From Psychrobacter raelei (lineage in GTDB: Bacteria; Pseudomonadota; Gammaproteobacteria; Pseudomonadales; Moraxellaceae), in assembly GCF_022631235.3 (NCBI RefSeq), contig NZ_CP093310.2:868001-932000 (forward strand): DNA of 64,000 nucleotides, read 5' to 3'. Positions 46,291 through 55,670 of this stretch are shown here, piece after piece; positions within the stretch are counted from its first letter, which is position 1; each line of letters opens with the position of its first letter. The notes below the pieces were generated by a model. The model was given only the letters and a program-made list of their open reading frames with translations. It had not been told where the DNA came from and ran no database searches. Made by a program: the position numbers and the translations under genes.

Positions 46291-46689
46291 ATGAGCCCTA
46301 TAGTCATTCCCAGTCACTGGAGAGTCAAGCGCTCCACACCATTCTTCACCAAAGACAATATCCCTCCTGCATTACTGACCCACCACAATACAGCTGCAGG
46401 TATTTATGGTCAGATTTGCGTCATGCAAGGCACGGTTACCTTTTTTGGCTTTGCTGATGAAGCTGCCACTGAGCCTGAGAAAAAAATTGTGATTCAGGCC
46501 GGCCAGTTTGCAGTCAGTCCACCACAGTATTGGCACCGGATTGAGCTAAGTGACGATGCTCAATTTAATATTAACTTTTGGTCCGAAAAAGAGCATGAAG
46601 GCAGCAAGCTTATGCAGCAGTCAAAAGTACACAATCAGCCCATCGCAGATTTATTCGATGAGGGTGTGAAGGATGCACCCAAAAAATAA
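46291..46689 (+). CDS. DUF1971 (YeaR-like) cupin-fold protein
   Basis: 132 residues. It matches the DUF1971/TehB-like cupin family: TPFFTKDNIPPALLTHHNTAAGIYGQICVMQG near the start, QAGQFAVSPPQYWHRIEL later. E. coli YeaR of this family is induced by nitrate and NO, which agrees with the location here. Biochemical function is unknown. A strong AAGGAG site precedes the ATG. It lies 60 bases behind the hemerythrin gene and probably shares its transcript. Confidence 0.87.
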   Translation: MSPIVIPSHWRVKRSTPFFTKDNIPPALLTHHNTAAGIYGQICVMQGTVTFFGFADEAATEPEKKIVIQAGQFAVSPPQYWHRIELSDDAQFNINFWSEKEHEGSKLMQQSKVHNQPIADLFDEGVKDAPKK

Positions 46690-46810
46690 TACCAAATCTA
46701 AAAATTAACATAGCAAGGATGACGAGTGAAAAGATGACGAGTGAAAACTGTACACTTAGTACGGTAAACGAGTTTGACAACGCTAGGTTGTTTTTTAGAA
46801 AAGGTATCAG

Positions 46811-46831
46811 CCATAAGCCATAAGCCATAAA
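46811..46831. repeat. short 7-base tandem repeat
   Basis: CCATAAG occurs twice in a row and is followed by CCATAAA. It lies in the non-coding gap before arsC. Probably incidental, but potentially length-variable. Confidence 0.5.
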
Positions 46832-46976
46832 CAAGGCGGTGACATGCTGATTGAAGAACGCACTAGGGGGTTAATATCAGCAGGCTTATTTAGTCGCGAC
46901 ATTGATTAAATGGGCATGATTTTATATGCTGAGCGAACCTTGTACTTTTGTTGATTTAATCCCTAAGGAGACTAAA

Positions 46977-47384
46977 ATGACGGCGACTATATTTCATAAC
47001 CCAAAGTGCAGCACTTCGCGCAATGCTTTGGCCATTATGCAAGCATCAGGTGAGACACCTGAGGTGATCGAGTATTTAAACACACCCCCAAGCCGTGAGT
47101 ATTTGGTTAATTTGCTAAATCAGATGCAAATGGCGCCGCGTGAGCTGATGCGCAGCAAAGAAGCGGTGTTTACTGAATTGGGCTTAGATAATCCTGAGGT
47201 GTCAGATGATCAACTTATCGATGCCATGATTAGCCACCCAATTTTAATCAATCGACCGATTGTGGTGACAGACAAGGGCGCTGTGTTATGCCGTCCCTTA
47301 GAGCGGGTATTTGAGGTTTTAGCCACTCCTGTAGAGACATTTACTAAAGAAAATGGCGAGATTATTACCTACCCCGCGCTGTAG
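46977..47384 (+). CDS. arsC: glutaredoxin-dependent arsenate reductase ArsC
   Basis: 135 residues, thioredoxin fold. The catalytic Cys lies in FHNPKCSTSRNAL (C11), with the arginines of the oxyanion site in MRSKE, NRPIVV and CRPLE, as in plasmid R773-type ArsC. It reduces arsenate to arsenite using glutathione/glutaredoxin. No arsB, arsR or acr3 gene is nearby, so it is an orphan copy. ATG 46977 with AAGGAG is chosen; an upstream in-frame start at 46926 would add 17 unrelated residues. Confidence 0.9.
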   Translation: MTATIFHNPKCSTSRNALAIMQASGETPEVIEYLNTPPSREYLVNLLNQMQMAPRELMRSKEAVFTELGLDNPEVSDDQLIDAMISHPILINRPIVVTDKGAVLCRPLERVFEVLATPVETFTKENGEIITYPAL

Positions 47385-47460
47385 CTGAAGCCAACTAAAA
47401 GCCAGCTCAATGGGTTGATTTTGGCCGCTGGATCGCCTGATCTGTTTTGATTGTAGATAC

Positions 47461-47492
47461 GCCCTGAGCCTTACGGTTCAGGGCTTTTTTTT
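47461..47492 (+). terminator. terminator behind arsC
   Basis: A 10-bp stem GCCCTGAGCC/GGTTCAGGGC with a 4-base loop (one G-U pair) and a run of eight T. It lies 76 bases behind the arsC stop. Confidence 0.92.
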
Positions 47493-47590
47493 GAGGAGTA
47501 TACCGGTATATTGCGCTTTTAGGAAAAAATGTAACGGCCATTAAAATATATTGTTGAGTAAAAAAACTAGGCATATAATAACTGCAAATC

Positions 47591-47608
47591 GTAAGTATTA
47601 ATATTTAC
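47591..47608. promoter_or_regulatory. inverted repeat upstream of feoA
   Basis: GTAAGTATTAATATTTAC is an 18-base palindrome matching at eight of nine pairs, 28 bases before the feoA ATG. It could be an operator for iron- or oxygen-dependent control, but it does not match Fur or FNR well and is given without a regulator name. Confidence 0.4.
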
Positions 47609-47636
47609 AATATCTTAACTTGTTTGGATATAGTCC

Positions 47637-47957
47637 ATGGATAAAGCCATGCTCGCCACCGATGCAGATACCTCTGAGTCTGCTAACAGCTATCCTACCT
47701 CATCTTACTCACTTATCGATCTTGCAAAAAATCAAATCGCTTTGATAGAAGCCATTGTCGAAAATCCTCGCTTTGGAGGGTTAGATGCTGTGGTCAGTCA
47801 GCGCCTAAAAGACTTAGGGTTTTTGCCCAATACGCCGATACGTATTGTCGCTAAAGGTTTATTTGGTAAGCCGCCTTATGCAGTGCAATTAGGCTCAGGC
47901 GTGCAATTTAGCTTGCGTCTTGATGAGCTACAAAAAATTCGCTGCAAGGCGTTATAG
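47637..47957 (+). CDS. feoA: ferrous iron transport protein FeoA
   Basis: 106 residues. The SH3-like FeoA domain occupies ~35-106 (VVSQRLKDLGFLPNTPIRIVAKGLFGKPPYAVQLGSGVQFSLRLDELQKI). The N-terminal ~35 residues are an extra polar extension. FeoA assists the FeoB channel on the cytoplasmic side. It lies 57 bases upstream of feoB in the same operon. A later Met at residue 5 is a possible start. Confidence 0.92.
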   Translation: MDKAMLATDADTSESANSYPTSSYSLIDLAKNQIALIEAIVENPRFGGLDAVVSQRLKDLGFLPNTPIRIVAKGLFGKPPYAVQLGSGVQFSLRLDELQKIRCKAL

Positions 47958-48014
47958 CCCCAGATACCTGTCCCCATTTTTGTAGGCTTTTTTTACCGAT
48001 AAGTGACTCCCCGT

Positions 48015-49925
48015 ATGTCAACATCTTCTTTAGCCAGTGCCGCCACTGAGGGCAGCATAGCCCCCATTACTATCGCGCTGGTCGGCGCTCCAAACTGTGG
48101 CAAAACCGCTTTGTTCAATGTTTTGACCGGCTCAAAAGCCAAAGTGGCTAACTATTCAGGTGTTACGGTCGATAAGCGCTCAGCGCCTTTTATTAATCAA
48201 AGCCAGGTCAGGATTTTGGATTTGCCAGGCACTTATAGCCTAGCAACCACAAGTCCCGATGAAGAGGTCACTCGAAAGGTCTTGATGGGTGAGATGCCTA
48301 GTGAGTCTATCCCCGATGCCATCTTGGTGGTTGCTGATGCCACCAACTTACGGATGTCGTTAAGGATGATTCTTGAGCTAAAAAGCTTGGGTCTACCGAT
48401 GATGGTGGCATTAAACTTAAATGATGTGGCAGTCAGCCGCGGTATGGTTGTCAATGAAGACAAACTCTCTGAGCAGCTTGGGGTACCTGTGGTAAAAACG
48501 GTGGCTATCAAGCGCCGCGCTAATGATGCTTTATTGTCATTAATTAAAGAGTTCTCGCAGCGCCAACACCGCCACATAAGGCCAGTACGCTTCGCCCAAG
48601 ATGTACCCGATCCACAGCAGCTGTATCAACGCGCTGATGAGATAATCAGCCAAACCGTTTCTACACCGCACAGATTGCCTAAGTGGCATGAGCGTTTAGA
48701 TTATTGGGTGCTGCATCCTGTGGCGGGGGTGGTTATATTGCTAAGTATATTGTTTGTGATTTTCCAAGCCATCTATGCTTGGGCCGCCCCTATGATGGAT
48801 GGGCTAGAGCTGTTGGTAAATGGCTTTGGGACGATGATAGCCAGTCACTTACCTGAGGGTATCTTAAAAAGTCTACTGGTAGACGGTATTATTGCTGGGG
48901 TTGGCAGTGTGGTGGTGTTTGTGCCTCAGATTGCCTTACTGTTTTTATTCTTGTTAATTTTGGAAGATTCGGGCTATCTGCCGCGCGCCGCCTTTTTATT
49001 AGATACGTTATTGTCCAAAGTGGGGCTGTCAGGCCGCTCTTTTATTCCGCTCTTATCTGGGTTTGCTTGTGCTGTACCGGCTGTTATGTCGACCCGCACC
49101 ATTCCAAACCCTAAAGAGCGCTTTGTGTCCATAGCGGTATTGCCTATGCTCACTTGCTCGGCGAGGTTACCTATTTACGCATTGATCATAGCTGCGGTGA
49201 TACCCAATAAGAGCGTGTTTGGGCTTTTTAATTTGCAAGGGATGACCTTATTTGTGTTATATACCGCAGGTATTGTGTCCGCCTTATTCATCTCTTGGCT
49301 AATGACCCGAGTGGGACGCAGTAAAAGCGATGCAGCCAGCTTTCCGTTATTGATGGAGCTGCCCACTTATCGTATGCCCAATGTCAAGCATATTGCCACT
49401 GAGCTGTGGAGCAAGGTTAAGGCCTTTTTGGTACGGGCAGGGACCGTGATCTTTGCATTAAGCGTGCTGCTATGGGCCTTGGTGAGCTTTCCCTCAGCAC
49501 CAATAGGCAGTACAGATCCAGCCATCAACCACAGTTTTGCCGGCATGCTTGGCCATGTTATTGAGCCAATTTTTAGCTCCATCGGCTTTACTTGGCAGAT
49601 GTGCATTGCCATGATTCCGGGTCTGGCCGCCCGCGAGGTGGTGGTGGCGGCGCTAGGTACTGTATACGCTGTGGGCAATGTCGGTGAAGAAGCGGTGAGC
49701 CATACTCTAATGCCGATTATCCATAATCAGTGGGGATTGGCCACAGCGTTTTCCTTTTTGGCCTTTTATATTTATGCCCCCATGTGTCTGGCAACGTTGA
49801 CCGTGATTCGCAGAGAAACCAAATCTTTGCCGCAGACCTTAGCCATTACCGGCTATTTGTTTGCCTTAGCCTATGTGATGGCGTGGATAACGTACCAAGT
49901 TGCAGGTTTTATCTTTGGTCTATAA
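48015..49925 (+). CDS. feoB: ferrous iron transporter FeoB
   Basis: 636 residues from the ATG at 48015 (640 if GTG 48003 is used). The N-terminal G domain has G1 GAPNCGKT, G3 DLPGTYSL and G4 NLND; a short spacer follows, then a membrane domain with the Gate segments (GFACAVPAVMSTRTIPNPKERF; PGLAAREVVVAALGTVYAVG). It is shorter than E. coli FeoB (~770), as in several Moraxellaceae-type proteins. It imports Fe(II) at the inner membrane. Confidence 0.95.
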   Translation: MSTSSLASAATEGSIAPITIALVGAPNCGKTALFNVLTGSKAKVANYSGVTVDKRSAPFINQSQVRILDLPGTYSLATTSPDEEVTRKVLMGEMPSESIPDAILVVADATNLRMSLRMILELKSLGLPMMVALNLNDVAVSRGMVVNEDKLSEQLGVPVVKTVAIKRRANDALLSLIKEFSQRQHRHIRPVRFAQDVPDPQQLYQRADEIISQTVSTPHRLPKWHERLDYWVLHPVAGVVILLSILFVIFQAIYAWAAPMMDGLELLVNGFGTMIASHLPEGILKSLLVDGIIAGVGSVVVFVPQIALLFLFLLILEDSGYLPRAAFLLDTLLSKVGLSGRSFIPLLSGFACAVPAVMSTRTIPNPKERFVSIAVLPMLTCSARLPIYALIIAAVIPNKSVFGLFNLQGMTLFVLYTAGIVSALFISWLMTRVGRSKSDAASFPLLMELPTYRMPNVKHIATELWSKVKAFLVRAGTVIFALSVLLWALVSFPSAPIGSTDPAINHSFAGMLGHVIEPIFSSIGFTWQMCIAMIPGLAAREVVVAALGTVYAVGNVGEEAVSHTLMPIIHNQWGLATAFSFLAFYIYAPMCLATLTVIRRETKSLPQTLAITGYLFALAYVMAWITYQVAGFIFGL

Positions 49926-49944
49926 ATTATTGGAGTAATAAGCG

Positions 49945-50073
49945 ATGTCTCATGTTGTCGAATATGGCCTGGTGTTTATTATTATCGCCTTGGCTTTATA
50001 TTATGTGTGGACTAGAGTATTGTTCAAAAAATCAAGCAGCTGTGCCTCTGGCTGCGGAAAGTGTGGCTCATAG
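49945..50073 (+). CDS. small Cys-rich membrane protein associated with FeoB
   Basis: 42 residues, too short for most gene callers. One membrane helix (YGLVFIIIALALYYVWTRV) is followed by a basic stretch and a Cys-rich tail with CxxxCxxC (SSSCASGCGKCGS). The ATG has TGGAG 11 bases upstream and lies 19 bases behind the feoB stop. Small FeoB-associated Cys-rich membrane proteins are known in many bacteria and probably replace FeoC. Metal binding by the tail is inferred. Confidence 0.75.
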   Translation: MSHVVEYGLVFIIIALALYYVWTRVLFKKSSSCASGCGKCGS

Positions 50074-50177
50074 CACGCCAAGCTTTCGCCTTATTTTTGA
50101 TAAGGTTATAATCCATCCGTGATTCGTATTCGCTTGGGGTCACTTGAGCCTTGCTGCTTGATGGCGATATGCTTGAT

Positions 50178-50882
50178 TTATTTGATATTTACCCTGATGC
50201 TGCTTAAGCCTTCTATACTGGCCACCAACGTATCCCCTGTTACCACGGGCCCAACACCTGCTGGCGTGCCGGTCATGATTAAGTCGCCTGGTTTTAACTC
50301 AAACAGCTGTGATAAATGAGAAATCACCTCAGAGACACTCCAGATTAAGTGAGTCAAGTCGCTATCTTGTCGCGTCTCGCCATTGACGGTCAGCTTAATA
50401 CTACCGGCATTTATTTCACCCAAATCAGCGATAGGGGTCAGCTCACCAATGGGGGCTGAATAATCAAAAGCCTTGCCAATCTCCCAAGGGCGGCCTTGCT
50501 CACGCATGGTGGCTTGCAAGTCACGGCGGGTCATATCTAGTCCTACGCCATAGCCAAAAATACTAGAGGCAGCTTGTGCCACTGAGATGTCCTTTACAGG
50601 CTTGCCTATCGCTACCACAAGCTCAGTTTCGTAATGATAGTTTTCGGTCAATGGCGGATAAGGGATATCCACGCTACCATTGGCAGGCACTGCCACCACC
50701 GCATCAACATCGCCCGGCTTACAGAAAAAAAATGGTGGCTCACGATCAGGGTCTGAACCCATCTCTATCGCGTGAGCGGCGTAGTTGCGGCCGACACAAT
50801 ATACCCGGCGTACTGGGAATTTATCTTGAACGCCCTTGACATCTAATGCTGCAGGCAAGCTGGGGTTAAAAACATAGGTCAT
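50178..50882 (-). CDS. fumarylacetoacetate hydrolase (FAH) family protein
   Basis: 234 residues of the FAH fold. VYCVGRNYAAHAIEMG (~27-42), metal-site acidic residues in the YHYETELVVAIGK stretch (~82-94), GYGVGLDMTRRDLQ and the C-terminal PGDLIMTGTPAGVGPV are clear. The family includes fumarylpyruvate hydrolases, 4-oxalocrotonate-type enzymes and oxaloacetate tautomerases/decarboxylases (FAHD1). Size and motifs resemble NagK/FAHD1-type proteins, but the substrate is uncertain. Convergent with the feo operon, monocistronic. Confidence 0.9.
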   Translation of the reverse strand: MTYVFNPSLPAALDVKGVQDKFPVRRVYCVGRNYAAHAIEMGSDPDREPPFFFCKPGDVDAVVAVPANGSVDIPYPPLTENYHYETELVVAIGKPVKDISVAQAASSIFGYGVGLDMTRRDLQATMREQGRPWEIGKAFDYSAPIGELTPIADLGEINAGSIKLTVNGETRQDSDLTHLIWSVSEVISHLSQLFELKPGDLIMTGTPAGVGPVVTGDTLVASIEGLSSIRVNIK

Positions 50883-51098
50883 AGCACAGTCCTTTTATAA
50901 GTAGGCCAAATGACCTATATTAAGGCACATTTAAACCAATTTATACCGCATATTATAGTAAAAATAAGGACATGCTATGCTAACGCACACCACCAGTCAA
51001 TTAAAACCACAAACGCTCATCTTGCTGGCGCGCCTTACTCAATGAGTTTTTAGCGCAGTAATAAACAAGGTATTCTTTGGTCTTAAGGTAGAGGTTTT

Positions 51099-51746
51099 AT
51101 GAACAATAAGCTTGGCGTTTTGTACTCTTTTCGCCGCTGTCCTTATGCAATGCGGGCGCGGCTTGGGCTGTTATTTGCCGGTGTGTCAGTTGATTTGCGT
51201 GAGGTGGTGTTAAAAAATAAGCCACCGCAAATGCTTGCCATCAGCCCCAAAGGCACGGTGCCTGTTTTGCAGTTAGCAGATGGGACAGTGATTGAAGAGA
51301 GCCGTGATATTATGCTGTGGGCACTTAACCAAAATGACCCTCAATGTTTACTGGATAACACAGTAGGCGCTCAAGCTAAGGCTTTAATTGATCAAAATGA
51401 TACTGAGTTTAAATATTGGCTTGATCGCTATAAATACGCCGATCGTTATCTTGACATGAGCCAAGAGGCTTATAGGCAAAAGGGCGAGCAGTTTTTGCGC
51501 ACCCTAGAAGCCTTGTTAACTCAGCACCCTTATCTTTTTGGCGAGCGCATCGGTGTGGCGGATATTGCCATTATGCCGTTCGTACGTCAGTTCGCTCATG
51601 TTGATCGTGCATTGTTTTATCGCCTGCCTTATGTTCATGTGCAGCGCTGGCTTCGGCATTGGCTTGAGCATCCACTATTTTTGCAGGCCATGACGAAATA
51701 TACACCTTGGTCTGAGGGAGATGACGTGGTGGTATTTGGCAGCTAA
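51099..51746 (+). CDS. glutathione S-transferase-like protein
   Basis: 215 residues. An N-terminal thioredoxin-like GST domain (LYSFRRCPYAMRARLGLLFAG; SPKGTVPVLQLADGTVIEESRDIM) is followed by an all-helical C-terminal domain (LFGERIGVADIAIMPFVRQFAH). The Cys in RRCPYAM at the active-site position suggests an omega- or glutaredoxin-2-like dethiolating enzyme rather than a conjugating one (inference). GAGG-type ribosome site. No partner genes adjacent. Confidence 0.88.
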   Translation: MNNKLGVLYSFRRCPYAMRARLGLLFAGVSVDLREVVLKNKPPQMLAISPKGTVPVLQLADGTVIEESRDIMLWALNQNDPQCLLDNTVGAQAKALIDQNDTEFKYWLDRYKYADRYLDMSQEAYRQKGEQFLRTLEALLTQHPYLFGERIGVADIAIMPFVRQFAHVDRALFYRLPYVHVQRWLRHWLEHPLFLQAMTKYTPWSEGDDVVVFGS

Positions 51747-51803
51747 ACCCAGCAGTGCTCATTAAAGCGCATTACTTTGCTTGGCAAGATCCGCTTTAAG
51801 CGA

Positions 51804-52670
51804 TTAATGCCCCAAGATTTTAGATAAAAATAACTGGGCGCGATCGCTACGTGCCCCTTCAAAAAACTCATCTTTACTGCAGTTCTCCACGATGTGTCCC
51901 TCATCCATAAAGATGATACGGTTGGCAACTTGACTGGCAAATCCCATTTCATGAGTCACACACATCATGGTCATGCCCTCTTTTGCAAGCTCTACCATAA
52001 CATCTAACACTTCTTGAATCATTTCAGGATCCAGTGCTGAGGTAGGCTCGTCGAATAACATACATACCGGGTCCATTGCCAAAGCTCGGGCAATGGCAAC
52101 ACGTTGCTGCTGCCCGCCTGACAGTTCGGCGGGGTATTTTTTGGCTTGAGCCGATAGCCCCACACGGTCAAGATAAGCCATGGCTTTTTGCTGGGCCACA
52201 CTGTCACTGCGCCCCAAGACTTTGATTTGTGCCACAGTCAAATTATCAATGATTGAAAGATGCGGAAATAGCTCAAAATGCTGAAACACCATGCCCACTC
52301 GGCTACGTAGCTTTGGCAAATCAGTTTTTGAATCACCCACGGCTATGCCATTGACGAAAATCTCACCCTTTTGAAACGGCTCTAGCGCATTTACCGTTTT
52401 GATCAAAGTGGACTTGCCACTGCCAGAGGGCCCACAGACCACCACCACATCGCCACGATGCACGTGTGCGGTACAGTCAGTTAGTACCTGAAAGTCACCA
52501 TACCATTTACTGACATTAGACATTTCAATTACCATCTCATCGCTGGCATGTCCTGTATCGGTGACCAATCCGCCAAAATCATTGATATAGGAATTGGGGC
52601 GGTCAGTAGGCATAGAGTCGGAGGTTAAAGGTGGGGTAGGGCTGTCAGGTTTTGCCTCAAATTTATTCAT
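51804..52670 (-). CDS. gltL: glutamate/aspartate ABC transporter ATP-binding protein
   Basis: 288 residues. After ~45 polar extra residues comes a complete ABC ATPase: Walker A GPSGSGKST, signature LSGGQQQRV, Walker B CMLFDEPTSALDP, switch His in VTHEMGF. The sequence is of the GlnQ/GltL polar amino acid type. It is the last gene of gltIJKL, 50 bases behind the GltK-like permease. An in-frame GTG/ATG at 52715 would add 15 residues; ATG 52670 is preferred. Confidence 0.9.
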   Translation of the reverse strand: MNKFEAKPDSPTPPLTSDSMPTDRPNSYINDFGGLVTDTGHASDEMVIEMSNVSKWYGDFQVLTDCTAHVHRGDVVVVCGPSGSGKSTLIKTVNALEPFQKGEIFVNGIAVGDSKTDLPKLRSRVGMVFQHFELFPHLSIIDNLTVAQIKVLGRSDSVAQQKAMAYLDRVGLSAQAKKYPAELSGGQQQRVAIARALAMDPVCMLFDEPTSALDPEMIQEVLDVMVELAKEGMTMMCVTHEMGFASQVANRIIFMDEGHIVENCSKDEFFEGARSDRAQLFLSKILGH

Positions 52671-52720
52671 AATGGTATCCGTTATTATAGCTCTTAATAT
52701 GAAGCAACCGCGCATGAAGC

Positions 52721-53395
52721 TTAAAATCGCATGGATTTTTGCAGGCGCTGAACCCCAATAGAGGCAATCAAACTAATGATGAAATACACAGCGCCGGCGC
52801 CTAAGATGTAAGGGGTTAAATATCCCATTAGCTCACCGCGTACGTAAGCTGATCGGAAAAAGTCACTCAATCCAATTGCAAATACTAAAGTGGTATCTTG
52901 GAATAAAATAATACACTGCTGCAAAATAAGCGGGGTCATTTTGCGAAAGGCTTGTGGCAAGATAATCAATCGCATGGTCTGAGCATACGTCATCCCTAAA
53001 GCTTTGGCTGCATTGACCTGTGCGCTACCAATGGATTGGATGCCCGCCCTGACTACTTCTGAGAAATAAGCGGCTTCAAACACCATAAAGGCCACCACAC
53101 AGGAGGTGAAGGCAGTATCAAAAGTAATATAGCTACCGGTTAAGCCGTTATAAATCATCGGTACAGCAAAATAAAACCACAGTAGGATTAGCAGCAGCGG
53201 CACTGATCGAAAGAAGTTCACATATAGCTTGGCGGGTAGCTCAAGGGCTTTAATGCCTGATAAGCGCATCATGGCTAATACGGTACCCAGTGCCATACCG
53301 CCTACTATCGCTAGTAGTAGTACTTTGAGGGTGACAATCATGCCACTGATTAGGCTTGGATATGCGGTGGTTAACTCGGTGACAAATGCACTCAT
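52721..53395 (-). CDS. gltK: glutamate/aspartate ABC transporter permease
   Basis: 224 residues with about five membrane helices and the EAA-type coupling loop (EVVRAGIQSIGSAQVNAAKALGMTYAQTMRLIILPQAFRKMTP). HisM/GltK family. Its start overlaps the end of the GltJ-like gene by four bases (ATGA type), so they are translationally coupled. It forms the channel together with GltJ. Confidence 0.9.
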   Translation of the reverse strand: MSAFVTELTTAYPSLISGMIVTLKVLLLAIVGGMALGTVLAMMRLSGIKALELPAKLYVNFFRSVPLLLILLWFYFAVPMIYNGLTGSYITFDTAFTSCVVAFMVFEAAYFSEVVRAGIQSIGSAQVNAAKALGMTYAQTMRLIILPQAFRKMTPLILQQCIILFQDTTLVFAIGLSDFFRSAYVRGELMGYLTPYILGAGAVYFIISLIASIGVQRLQKSMRF

Positions 53396-54138
53396 TTTTT
53401 ACCTCCTGCAATTAGCCCTGGGACACGAAGTTTTTGTTCAATAAGACCCATGATACCTATGAGCGATAGGTTAAATAGTAGATAGATAATGGTGGCGTAG
53501 GTATAGATTTCGATGTTGTTTTGGGTGTACTCACTGATGGTTTTGGTTTGACTAATAAGCTCCATCACCCCGACCAAAGAAGCAATAGAGGCATTTTTAT
53601 AACAGTTGGTCAGCTCTGAGCTTAGTGGGGGTAGGATGACCCTAAATGCTTGTGGCAACAATACTTGTCGATAAGCCTGAGCGGTGCTAAAGCCCAAAGC
53701 ATAGGCGGCATTGTGTTGGCCTTCAGGTAAGGACTGAATACCGGTTCGAACCTGCTCGGTAATACGCGCGGCAGTAAATAGGCCAAGCCCAATACTGGCA
53801 GAAATCATGGCTGACATATTAGGAGACAGGCCTTTATACCACCACTCTTGCAGGACAGGCGTTAGCCAGCCTGGGGCGACATAGAACCAAAAGAACAGTT
53901 GTACCAATAAAGGGATATTACGAAAAAAGGTCACATACATGGTGCCAATCGTACGCGCTGTTTTGCTGGGTAGCGTGCGCATAATCCCCAAGACTGTACC
54001 AATACCCAATGCCAGTATCCAAGCAATGGTACCAATAAGCAGTAGCCAGCCGAGCCCTGATAATATCCAATACAAATAGATACCATCACCAATGCCGGTT
54101 GACTCAAAAAGTACCCCCCAATTCCAACTGTAATTCAT
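53392..54138 (-). CDS. gltJ: glutamate/aspartate ABC transporter permease
   Basis: 248 residues of the HisM-type permease family, with the loop EQVRTGIQSLPEGQHNAAYALGFSTAQAYRQVLLPQAFRVILPP and the N-terminal MNYSWNWGVLFE typical of GltJ. About five membrane helices. It lies 136 bases behind the binding-protein gene in the same direction. It forms a heterodimer with GltK. Confidence 0.92.
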   Translation of the reverse strand: MNYSWNWGVLFESTGIGDGIYLYWILSGLGWLLLIGTIAWILALGIGTVLGIMRTLPSKTARTIGTMYVTFFRNIPLLVQLFFWFYVAPGWLTPVLQEWWYKGLSPNMSAMISASIGLGLFTAARITEQVRTGIQSLPEGQHNAAYALGFSTAQAYRQVLLPQAFRVILPPLSSELTNCYKNASIASLVGVMELISQTKTISEYTQNNIEIYTYATIIYLLFNLSLIGIMGLIEQKLRVPGLIAGGKK

Positions 54139-54274
54139 CTGTATTCCCTTATTCTTAGCACCACTTATATCCCTAAATGGCCTATTAAAAAAGCAACATG
54201 CCCATACCTTGCCAAAGAATGAAAAGTATGGGCACAGTTTAGCTAATATTCAAAGCGACAATATGAGTTGTGGC

Positions 54275-55279
54275 TTATTGGGCAGGAGCCGCCATAGGCT
54301 GTGCACCATCATGTGGATTGGCAATAAGTGCTTTAAGATTGTCTGACATCTCAAAGTTCATATTTACGTTCTTAGGTGGAATTGGATTCATGAACCATTT
54401 GTTATAAATATCATTAATCTCACCTGACGCATAAACATTTTTTAATGCCTCATCCACAATCGCTTTGAACTGTGGGTCATCTTTGCGCATCATACAGCCA
54501 TAGATTTCAAATGACTGCGGGGTACCAACGATTTGCCACTCTTCTGGATGAGCAGACTTGGCTTTTTCACCTGCTAGAAGCACATCATCCATCATAAAGG
54601 CATCTGCACGGCCTTTTTCTAACATTAAGAAAGCTTCGCCATGGTCTTTCGCTGAGATGATCTTAGCGCCGAGTTTTTTCTCATCATTATATTGACGAAT
54701 ATAGCGCTCAGAGGTTGTCCCTGCCGTAGTCACCAAAGTACGACCCTTCAAATCCTCAAAATCATTGATACCTGAGTCTTTTTTGGTCAATAAACGTGTG
54801 CCAATTTCAAAAAAGCCATTTGAGAAGGCAACTTGCTTTTGGCGCTCTTCATTATTGGTGGTTGAGCCACATTCAAAATCGATGGTGCCGTTTTGGACCA
54901 AAGGAATACGAGTTTGAGAGGTGATGAGGTTGTAGCGAATTTTAAGATCTGGCATGTTGAGTTTGTCTTTGACTGCATCCACAACCTTCATTTCTAAATC
55001 ATGGGCATAGCCTAATGGCTGATTGGGATCATCGGCGATGTAAGAAAAAGGAATAGAGGAGTCACGAAAACCCACTACGATGGTCCCTGAGTCTTTAATT
55101 TTATTTAAAGTGGCTGAAGCATCTGCATTAGCACCATCTGTTGAGGGGGTAGCTTCAGTGGTGCTGGTGCCTTCTGCTGTGGCTGGAGCATCGGTATTGG
55201 CGGACTGATTATTATTGCACCCTGTAAGACCAAAGGCCAAAAGAGTAGCAAGTGTCAGCGTTTTGACTTTGTAATGCAT
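54275..55279 (-). CDS. gltI: glutamate/aspartate-binding periplasmic protein
   Basis: 334 residues. The signal peptide ends in a lipobox-like LTGC (Cys ~21), followed by a Thr/Ala/Ser-rich linker and a class 3 solute-binding domain (IVVGFRDSSIPFSY; LITSQTRIPLVQNGTIDFECGSTTNN; NVYASGEINDIYNKWFMNPIPP). It matches GltI of Gram-negative bacteria but is probably lipid-anchored. First gene of gltIJKL. Confidence 0.92.
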   Translation of the reverse strand: MHYKVKTLTLATLLAFGLTGCNNNQSANTDAPATAEGTSTTEATPSTDGANADASATLNKIKDSGTIVVGFRDSSIPFSYIADDPNQPLGYAHDLEMKVVDAVKDKLNMPDLKIRYNLITSQTRIPLVQNGTIDFECGSTTNNEERQKQVAFSNGFFEIGTRLLTKKDSGINDFEDLKGRTLVTTAGTTSERYIRQYNDEKKLGAKIISAKDHGEAFLMLEKGRADAFMMDDVLLAGEKAKSAHPEEWQIVGTPQSFEIYGCMMRKDDPQFKAIVDEALKNVYASGEINDIYNKWFMNPIPPKNVNMNFEMSDNLKALIANPHDGAQPMAAPAQ

Positions 55280-55670
55280 AATATGTTCCTTTATTTAATG
55301 TGAATGAGAGCAACTATTGACATAACCAACGTATTTTTTGAAGTACATTCAAATGGTTAGTGCCCAGCTCTTGTATCCCTACTTATATTGCAGCCTTAAA
55401 ACATCAATGCGTTGGTAAATAGGCTGGCCAAAATTACCAATAGTTTGTTGAAACACCTTTAATACTTAATTAACATAGTAATATAAAAGTATTACAGTTG
55501 GGAAAGTATTTTTAGAAAAATAATTTTATCTATATTAAACAATGGCTAATGCTCTACAATTGAAAAAATATAACGAACAAGCCGCTTGAGATAACGCATA
55601 ATAAAAAACGCACCAAGCTATCAAGGCTCAGTGCGTTTTTTTGTTTGGGGATTTATCGGTTTAAGCGTAC
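55280..55670. other. 391-base intergenic region upstream of gltI
   Basis: AT-rich, no gene. It must contain the gltI promoter (minus strand), and near its far end holds the terminator of the ddh gene (55603-55641). No operator could be assigned. Confidence 0.65.
55603..55641. terminator. bidirectional terminator next to ddh
   Basis: AAAAAACGCAC pairs perfectly with GTGCGTTTTTT around a 17-base loop, giving T-runs on both strands. It lies 30 bases beyond the ddh stop and ends that minus-strand transcript. Confidence 0.88.
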
